Shown here one piece after another: positions 55,991-64,000 of a stretch of DNA of 64,000 nt. Positions within the stretch are counted from its first letter, which is position 1. Every line of letters begins with the position of its first letter. Below the pieces are notes generated by a model. The model was not told where the DNA came from, made no database searches, and saw nothing but the letters and a program-made list of their open reading frames with translations. Location of the stretch: the NCBI GenBank assembly GCA_029204225.1, contig CM055102.1, forward strand, positions 40,411,220-40,475,219, in the 5' to 3' direction. The position numbers and the translations under genes were made by a program. Source of the stretch: Diphasiastrum complanatum (Eukaryota > Streptophyta > Lycopodiopsida > Lycopodiales > Lycopodiaceae).

Positions 55991-57495
55991 CGTATCGGGT
56001 CCATGAACCTATGTTCACCTCTCGTGCGACCTTTTGGACCCGTTTCGGATACCGATAGGCCATCTTTCCCTAAAACCCTTTATGGGTTTCACTTCAGACT
56101 GGGCTCCTCAACAGCTCGTTTCACGTCCGATCAGTTCCTGCAAGTTCCCCTCGAGGTTGCCCATTGGCTGGAATAGACAGTAACCAACCCCGTTCAAAAA
56201 AATTGGACCCTACCACAAAATGCTCATCATATACAAATATTGTATCCATTTGTTGTAGTGTGCAAAAGAGATCTTGCTAATTGATACACTAGGTGGGATC
56301 GATCCTAGCTTGTTGAAGCATATTGGCATATCTAGAAAATTCAAACGTATGAGTGCACACCCAAGTAAGCATGCCCACTTGAATGAATAGTTGCAAGTTG
56401 AATTAATGAACCATTATACATGGTTAATTAGACGTTATCATGAAAATCTAAATCCAGGTGGTACAAAAGGATGGAATGTTTTGTATCTAAGGTATCGTTG
56501 AAATCAAAAATAGAAGGGAAACGAGAATGTGGAGATATGGATTGTCAAGCATTATTGTAAACTTAAAAAGTCAATGACAAGATTGATCTAGGATGCAATG
56601 TCAACAATGACATACTGAAAGTGTTCAAATTGTTGAGCGTGATCTTCCAAATGAGGGGAGAATTCCTCAAACGGATGGTCAACATGGCAAACTAGGGAGT
56701 AGAAACAAGGGAAACGTAAGTCTTGGAGACAATGATGATTGAATGCCCAACAATTGGCAGCAATATAGGAGCAATGAGCTAGAAGTAGTTGTAAACAACA
56801 TACAAGGATAGGAGCAATTAGACAATGAGAATTATAGAAGAAGGGCCATTATCTACAACATATTTGTGGACAACGTTTAGGCTTAGCAATTTGATAAAGG
56901 TAGCGATCTACAAAGAGGGCAACAATCAATAGGAGAACAAGGAAATATGAGTAATGATGAATAGGGGCTACAAGTAGTATGAGTGGTGAGGTAGCGATCT
57001 GCAAGGTGGCAAGAAATCATTAAGGCAACGATCAAGGGGGCAACAAGCATGGGAGGGCAGTTGAGTGGCAATAAATCAAAAGGACAACAATCAAGGGGGC
57101 AACGAGCAATGTGGAAGGAGGCTTGTACATAATCTCAAGAGCCATTAAGGCAAGTAAAAAAGTTTTCCAAGCTAGAATGCATTTTCCTAGATTCTAGCTT
57201 TTTTTAAGAGGTGCAATTTGATTGGATGGCCATAGATTTGTATGTGACCTTAGGAGGAGCCTAAGGACAAGTGGATGTATTGTCACACGTGTGAAATAGG
57301 TCAAGTCCGTCCAAGCCTCAAGCTTTATGTATATACTCCAGCCATTAGTAGATGGCAAAAAAGGCTGATGGATAGCCAAGCACAAATGATGGTACAAAAG
57401 GGCAATGGATAACAAAGAAGGTGATGGAGCAATCTTGAAGAGATGGCAAAAACATACGATAAAATTGATAGTGTGAGTAGAAAAGTGCTCTAGTA
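55991..57495. other. No gene recognised; degenerate CAA-rich repeats
   Basis: 56,220-56,800 has no supported coding frame. From about 56,870 to 57,120 a short motif GGCAACAATCAAGG / GGCAACGAGCAA recurs several times. CACACGTGTG occurs at 57,284. Confidence 0.4.
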
Positions 57496-57499
57496 CCAA

Positions 57500-59700
57500 G
57501 TTATGAACACGTTCACCAATAAGGCATCAACGAAAATACATAAACCAGTAAATACCATTGACAAAGCATTCTCCAACAAAGAAAACTTAATGAATATCAA
57601 TTATCTTCGATAGCTCATATAAATCTCCAACAAAACAAATATAAAACTCCCCAAAAAAGAGCTTAGGACATCAATCTCATAAACCAAGAAATGACTATCT
57701 TTGGAAACTATCTATACTAATGAAGCACTTTGGCACCCAAGTTCGGGAATTTATCCTATCTAGTAAAATAGACTTATCCATAACATATGGGAGTTTTAAC
57801 TTGAAACTGAGCACCAAAACAATTGTGATACCCCAATTAGTTGTAGGTACATCTAAAACTATAGTTAGAGAAGTATGGTTTGTGTTGTGTGTCCATAACA
57901 TAAACTCAGCTTTTTCATTTATTCATGTAGTTGTGCACAAAAGCACAAGTCTCAATTGAATAATTCACATCAAGTAAATGGTGTGTGTTTGTTAGTGATT
58001 GTTGATGAGTCATCCTTCCTTACAGGAGGACTGCAAGGCCCTTTCCATGAAAAGGGTTGAGTTTGTTATTCATTTGCTGATGCTCATTCATCCCTTTTGT
58101 AAGTTTTTATCTGTCAAAACTTATGCACTTCCATGGGTAAAAACCAATACAAAAATTCTAAAAGTATCTAGATAACATTTGATTTGCTGGCTAATTTAGG
58201 TTGTGCACTACTCCAACATGCTGCACAACAAATTAGGACATAAAATAGAAAAGAAAAATGTTTGATTGCTGCTTTGAAGGAAAAACAGGCATACTTGCCT
58301 AGCAAAATAACCTTGACATATCACTGATTTGTAGAACCACCCCGGGGGCTCCTGTGATTGCATGCCATGACGAGCAGACACCAGCATCCACTAACCAAGC
58401 TCTAATTGATTGTAGTCACCCATAACTCGGGCCACAATTTTTTTATATATAAGAAGAGCAATACGTCATATAGTGTTTTGATTCAGAAGCAATATCTGAT
58501 GGAATCTCGACAACCGTCAATCTGCTCTAATATGTTCATATGGAGTGCTACATTAACAATTTTAAGCAATCTTGTACTTATGCAGGTGTGAACGACAACC
58601 AAAAAACATGTAACCGTATATGAGAAACGATGCAGGCTGTGTGAAGGCCGCAGAGCATTCAGCTGGTTGATGATAGCAAGCCCAAGACATGCAACACTAG
58701 CTTGTGTTATTAAAAAACCCACAAGGCCCTTGAAATGGGCTATTACAAAGAAAGATTTAAATTGTCAGTGAAATGCTGAGGGGAATAGACTCAAATATGT
58801 TTACTATAGGGTAAAAGTAGACCTACTGCTAAAGCAGCAATTAGTAGCTGACAACAATGCTGCTTACAAGCACAAAGAAAAGGATTCACTTAGGAGTAGC
58901 AAATAGTGATATGCCCAAATGATAAGCAGTTCCTTTGTTACAGATTAGAACAGAAAGCGAGCTCACTTTTGTTTTCTCTGACAACTACTTCTGCATTTAC
59001 TATCCAACCAGGTTCAAATACCCAATACACAGTTCTAGAAGGCATCTCTGTTGATCAGTTCGTTACGTTTTCGAACACAGGCAAAAAATTTACTTCTCTC
59101 TTTACCAAACAAAAGAATCCATCTTATATGACTTCATATACTGTTTTGGAATTCACCCAGTTTCATTTTATAATATTCACAATTTTCCTTTAGTAGTTTA
59201 CCAAAAGAGTATAACAGTAGAAATCTGAAAGGTCCTTGCACTATTCTACTTACTTAAAACCAAAAGCCCTAAAACATGGTTATTTGCAGCTGAAAAGATG
59301 ACAGCTTTCAAAGGAATGTATTGACAACTTTATGGTAACCTTGCCTTTCCAGACAAGGATAATAAAAGTTGCCTGATGGTCTAAGTTGAATAACTTATGA
59401 CAATTAGTCCATTAAACTCTCACATCAGTCGAGACTAGCAGATCAAGGTTGCCATCTGAGGGCATACATGTAACTACAGTAGCACTGTCTTGTTAGAGAT
59501 TATTCAAAAGCCATGAATATGCCAAATTTATTTACAGTGGTCAAAAGTAAATCAAATTCAGTAAGCGTTCTTCAATTTTTATATGAGCTCTTCAAGTAGA
59601 TTGGGCCAAAGATTCAATTTAACAACATTGCATAATATTAAGTATATTTGATGACCAGGCTTAACCTGAAAAGTCATACAAATTATCAGTGGAAGCTCCC
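57500..59700. other. No gene recognised
   Basis: AT-rich sequence downstream (3') of the DRM gene, with scattered short open frames and no recognisable domain or repeat. Confidence 0.5.
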
Positions 59701-59728
59701 TAGGCTACATAAACTAGTAGATATGCTA

Positions 59729-61091
59729 TCAATGCTTTCTTCCATGCATGATACCTCTTACAGTACGTAAGATGCGTGGAAATTCATGAAACAAGCATGA
59801 ATCAGGTCCCCCCAATCCAGTTCTCCTGATCATGTTTCCTGAAAGATCATTACAAGGACTGCCACCGATGATCAAATCAAATCCTCCTGCTTCATCAATT
59901 AATCTTTGCAAAACATCGGTGGTAAGATTTGTGATATCTTCCAGTTGCTTCAACTTTCCCCTTTGACCTGATTTCTTCCACCAACTTTCCACTACAAGCT
60001 TGTTACTATGAATGTTTTCAACACTAGCAACATATTGCAACCGAATTCCAAGCTTATGCAAAGCTACTTCAGCACCACCAGTTCCCGAAAATAATGATAA
60101 CACCCTTATTCCGGTGGGGTACAATGCTTTCAATACAGATAAATGATATGCAATGGTGTGTATTTGAAAGGAGTTTCCCAATGATTTTATACGCACGGTT
60201 TTATTTGAGGCCCCGCGGGTGTGATCCTCATCAAAACCTAGTAGTAATTCGATTTCATGAGGTTCTAATGGAGCCGGTTGACCTGGCCCACTCCAAATCA
60301 GATTCCATTCACTGCAAGCTTCTAAGATCTCCTTTTGTATGTGTAAGGGAGGATCGGCATTGCCTGCATCTAGAAGATAGCCTCGTATTTTTTTGCAAAG
60401 AAAGTCAGATGCACTTTTAGTGTTGATACAATGGAATTTGGTTCTAGGATCCCAGGATGGCCAGTACTCTGTTGTTCGCGGCAAGAGTTCCTGAATAGTC
60501 ATAGGGGGCTGTGGCAAAATCAACTTTCTACCTTCTACTGGAAGGTTGTGCACATAGCCTCGCTGTCGATGGCAAGCACAGAAGTACTTTGCATCAACAA
60601 ATTCAGGCTCTATGCCATCAAAATGTCGTATAATGGTATCCCATGCTATCTTGGGCATTGAAGCCACATCTTCATAATAAAAATATGGCGGAACTTTGTT
60701 TTGGGGATCAACCTCCCGGGATAAGACTGGAAACCCAGGGGTCCCAAATCCTGTCATTCTACTTGGCAGCATGAATTGCAGACCAGAAGTCAACACGACT
60801 TTAGACGACTTCAATAAGGTTGTGCAACGACCTAGAGATTTTCGCTCTTCAAAATGTCTCTTCTTTGAGACAGTCACTGATGTACGCTCCCAGCTTTCGC
60901 TCTCATCTAAGCTAACTGACTCATCTGAATCACTAATCTTTATGTCATGTAAACCATCATCTTCACTCCAAGCTTCTTTCAAATCTTTCTTTGCTGCTTT
61001 TTTCATCTTTTTTCTGAGCTTAGTTCCCAAAGAAGGTTCATAATACTTTCTGGATTGCTCATTAGTCATTGTTGTTGCTAATTCTTCCTGC
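59729..61091 (-). CDS. DRM: DRM-type de novo cytosine-5 DNA methyltransferase, catalytic exon
   Basis: DRM enzymes methylate cytosines in all contexts in the nucleus, guided by small RNAs. This exon starts at an acceptor at 61,092 (GAAGAATTAGC) and encodes the whole catalytic domain in the rearranged DRM order. Motif VI comes first (PPYFYYEDVA; the usual Asn of ENV is Asp), then conserved FVDAKYFCACHRQRGYVHNL and EWNLIW..APLEPHEIELLLGF, KSLGNSFQIHTIAYHLSVLK, motif I VLSLFSGTGGAEVALHKLGI, VASVENIHSN, and motif IV GGFDLIIGGSPCNDLSGN with the catalytic Cys. It ends FHEFPRILRTVRGIMHGRKH. No stops, so probably functional; the intact PC motif separates it from DRM3-type proteins. An acidic/basic linker precedes the domain. 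Upstream exons carry UBA domains. Confidence 0.93.
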
Positions 61092-62720
61092 AGTACAAAC
61101 AGTGCAAAACATAGTTGCCTTCATCCATAAAGGAAACAGATAAAGACCTCATAATATTTGTAATTTAGCTACTTGTGCAAGCAGAAATTTAAAATCTTGA
61201 AGATATAAAAAATTTTAAAGGATTCATTGAATGAATTGACATTTGACTTATGTACTAAACTGTGTTTTTTGAGATAAATCTAAATCGTATAACTTGTCTG
61301 GACTGGAGCACAAGCATATCATCAAGTAAAGTTTAGACACCAATAACAATAGTATGATATCATTCGCAAGATGAAAGGAAGACCTTCAGACAAAAAAGCA
61401 GACAATATGAATGCCTGCATCGAAGAAGAATACAGGTAAGTTTTGACCAGTGTAGATGATTTAAGCACGAGGGTTGGCTACTAACTCACATCTACATTAG
61501 CTATAGATTTTTACAAATTTAGCTACAAATTTGAGGAAGTGCATTCTTAGGGTTTCCCAGCTACAGGTAGAACCTTCAGTGCTTCCTTTTATACTCAACA
61601 ATGATCTCATGGTAACTAGTCTGTTTTAAGGTAGCATTTTCCGCCTGATATTGGTACTTCTCATAACTATCATTGTGATGAAAACTAGAAAAACTTACAC
61701 AAGGTTTTAGAAATACAAGCACTGGACTTCAAGATCCGTCTCAAAATATCTGGCCATTCTTATACTTGTTTTCAAGGAGAGACCCATTTTGAAATGCTTT
61801 GAGGTTTATGCAATAGATTAGAAATATGTAGTTTTTCTGAAATTAGCCAACCTTCATGAATCTTTTTTAGATAAGAAATTTGCAAAAGGAAGGCAGTCAA
61901 GCCGCTATGTGCATTACTATAACCATTCTTGAATGTTCTAAATCAGCAGGGAGCTGAGTGGATAGGGTGGCAAACCTTGTAGAAAAAATCTGCTTTTGAT
62001 ATATTTGCTACCACATAATCTGTCATGGTTATATAGTGCAGTCATAATCATGAAGTCAGGTCAGGCGGTAGCTCATGGACCCCTATAGAAACAATCAAGA
62101 CCATAAAGGAGAGACGCATCTTCAAATGCTATTATGTTTACGCAGTAGCTTAATAAAACCTAATCGCAGATATAGAATGTAAGGTTATGCCGTTGCCAAA
62201 TTGAATACTACATTCATGTGTTTTATCTGATATTAGCCAACCTTTGCAAAGCTTTTTTGGATAAGAAATCTGCAAAGAAATGTACTCGAGATGCTATGTG
62301 CATTGCTCTAACCATCTTTGATTGTTCTACATAATCAGGGATCAAGGTGGATAGGCTGACAAAGCTAATAGATGAAAGCTGCTTTTGATATGAGTGCTAC
62401 TACATATCTGTCATGACTAAATGGTGTAGCCATAATCATGCAGTCAAGTTACATGGTAGCTCGTGAATTTCTATAGAAGCAATCAAGGCTATATAAACAA
62501 CCTCCATGGTCTATCATCTGAGTCCTTTACACCAAGATAATGTTCAAAAGAATTTTGAGGTCCAAAAGTATTCTAGAAGTCTGAAAACTGTTATATTGCT
62601 TGAAATCTCGCCACAAGGATCACATGAAAAAATAAATGAATAAAAGAAAAGAAAAATTGGATTCAATTAAGTTGAAGAAAAAGCCATCTCAAAAATGGTA
62701 AGTTCATTAAAAACACTTAC
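61092..62720 (-). other. DRM intron with an internal duplication
   Basis: Intron between the UBA exon and the catalytic exon. The segment 61,776-62,110 is repeated imperfectly at 62,111-62,500 (shared ATTAGCCAACCTT, CTATGTGCATT, GCTTTTGATAT, CATAATCATG). The copies have diverged by many substitutions, so the duplication is old. Confidence 0.7.
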
Positions 62721-62785
62721 TTTTTCAGAATTCCCTAGCTCATGGGCGATGATGTAGTCCACCAAAATATTATAATCTGCATCCC
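62721..62785 (-). CDS. DRM: DRM upstream exon (UBA segment)
   Basis: A 65-bp exon between an acceptor (CTGCAG) and a GTAAGTG donor. It encodes GDADYNILVDYIIAHELGNS, which looks like the last helix of a UBA domain (Y..LV.Y). It continues EK|EELATT into the catalytic exon in frame. Plant DRM proteins carry two or three UBA domains ahead of the methyltransferase; the other UBA exons must lie further right or outside the window. Confidence 0.75.
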
Positions 62786-63271
62786 CTGCAGTTTACATGG
62801 TATGACTGTTTGAGACCACATAACGAGATAGGCATGCACTGCTCATATCACATACAGAAACCATTTGCCAAAAGCTCCTGGAAGAATATACATGAGCAAA
62901 TAGGGAAATTCTCGCCCTTGCCTACTCTCAGAGCCTAAATATATCTTAAAAAGAGCAACTTGACAAAAAACTTGAGAAAATAACTACCATACTGTTAATC
63001 AGAACATGGAGGAATTTATCCAAAAAAATCCAAAGCTAACATCAATGAAACCTTTTAGGTACATGCATTTGAATGAAGAAATTACTCATGGCTGTCAACA
63101 TGTTGAGAAGCTCAGCTGTTGGTCAAGGGAGGTGGAGGAGCATGAGAAAGGAATTGTCGATACAAGGACTTGTATGAAGAGCTATAGAAGCAGTCAAAAG
63201 GTCTCTTATTTGTAGCTTCCATAGAGTCTCTCTTCTTGCAGTGAAGAATGAAGCGTTGTTCTTTTATGATA

Positions 63272-63897
63272 TCACGGAGAAGGTGTGAGAGAAGGCTCGA
63301 GTGTGGATGACTTGGAGATGGAACCGCTTGCGTTCATCGTCATACCAGGCATTGCACTAGGATCTTGATTTGTGCATTTTGGTAGGACAGCATTGGATGT
63401 AGTTGGAAACGAGGATGAGATGAAGTGAGCTTGGGTATCTAGTGAAACATCTTGGGGCATATGGATAATGGTGTGGATTGAATCTTGATAAAGAGAGGTG
63501 TATGAAGAGCTAAAGGTATAGCGTGGTTTATGGTTGACGAGGATGAGATGAAGTGAGCTTGGGTATCTAGTGAAACATCTTGGGGCATATGGATAATGGT
63601 GTGGATTGAATCTTGATAAAGAGAGGTGTATGAAGAGCTAAAGGTATAGCGTGGTTTATGGTTGACGAGTGTAGAAGCTGGGGGCGTGTTTGTGAATCAT
63701 GCCCGACAAGGGTCGAACAAGGTGGTAGGAGAGACTGTCAAATTAGAGTTGTCGGGAATCGAGGAGATTGAGCTCATGAGGTAGTCAAAAACACTATGAC
63801 CACCGCTATGAGGGTGACAATTAAAGTCCACTGAAGGCGGCCATTTGGAAAGGCCATAATAAAGTACAAGCTCACAAGATTTCCCAAAATGTAGCAA
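63272..63897 (-). pseudogene. Unknown minus-strand coding remnant
   Basis: Two open frames: MLHFGKSCELVLYYGLSKWP.. with VDFNCHPHSGGHSVFDYL, then, after a TGA at 63,697, TNTPPASTLVNHKPRYTFSS and MPQDVSLDTQAHFISSSFP. A 128-bp tandem duplication shifts the frame. It lies upstream of the DRM exons in the same orientation and could be an older 5' exon of that gene or an unrelated remnant. I cannot decide, and no domain is recognised. Confidence 0.35.
63409..63666. repeat. 128-bp tandem duplication
   Basis: The block containing GAGGATGAGATGAAGTGAGC and CTTGGGGCATATGGATAATG occurs at 63,411 and again at 63,539 with practically no differences, so the event is recent. 128 is not a multiple of three, so it breaks any reading frame across it. 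Confidence 0.9.
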
Positions 63898-64000
63898 GTG
63901 TAAACAATGCCTCTAGACAAATTTACCAAATCGGCTTACACCTGTTTAACAGTTTGATTTTCTCGGCAAGGACTCCATTAGATACTTCACACACAGTGGA

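Noticed and set aside
57487-57498. Another minus-strand primer binding site (TGGTACTAGAGC)
   Set aside because: The bases before it do not end in CA and no LTR-like sequence could be recognised to its right, so it may be a chance or badly decayed site.
60094-61043. Plus-strand open frames opposite the DRM exon
   Set aside because: They are shadows of the methyltransferase coding strand.

Overview
This window is nuclear DNA of a land plant with a large, repeat-rich, AT-biased genome. The evidence is plant-type Ty1/copia and Ty3/gypsy retrotransposons, tRNA-iMet-type primer sites (TGGTATCAGAGC), GT..AG introns, and a DRM-type de novo DNA methyltransferase. I cannot name the species. The DUF7869-like gene makes a fern, lycophyte, bryophyte or gymnosperm at least as plausible as a flowering plant, but that is a weak inference. 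Apart from the DRM gene near the right end, almost everything is mobile or decayed.

Layout. 1-7.05 kb: copia LTRs and broken copia and gypsy fragments joined head to tail. 7.05-13.9 kb: pieces of a second copia family (family C), a long inverted repeat and tandem duplications. 13.9-16.66 kb: simple sequence, made of an AT microsatellite, a GC-rich palindrome cluster, an A-rich repeat field and a 7-bp minisatellite. 16.76-39.83 kb: a nested set of insertions. An outer DUF7869-type gene is split at 19,727/39,185 by a copia element (copia-1, 19,728-39,184) with a perfect 5-bp target duplication, GTGGA. Copia-1 is itself interrupted at 22,865-36,191 by a 13.3-kb segment with four intron-containing genes. 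The last of those genes is split by a further copia element (copia-A, 29,782-35,070). 39.8-43.2 kb: decayed copia RT and an LTR. 43.56-49.81 kb: a full-length but mutated family C copia element. 50-53.6 kb: an LTR element whose only visible ORF is gag-like. 53.6-57.5 kb: copia fragments. 57.5-59.7 kb: no gene seen. 59.7-62.8 kb: DRM methyltransferase gene (minus strand). 63.3-63.9 kb: broken minus-strand ORFs with a 128-bp tandem duplication.

The most unusual find is inside the 13.3-kb segment. Its gene at 27,256-28,970 starts with a histone H3-type protein closest to centromeric H3 (tail ARTKQT, signature TNLLIPRAPF, then FEDSTLC and HAKRVTLM). It continues through a proline/serine-rich linker into exons with the His-Trp and Gln...Ser-Cys-Gly signatures of a Ulp1 (C48) SUMO-type protease. 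It is transcribed away from a second gene, and both genes carry the same ordered set of promoter/leader motifs before their start codons. The four genes form two convergent pairs with short gaps, which suggests a co-regulated multi-gene mobile unit. All copies here carry stops or frameshifts, so this is a dying copy; intact relatives should be sought elsewhere in the genome.
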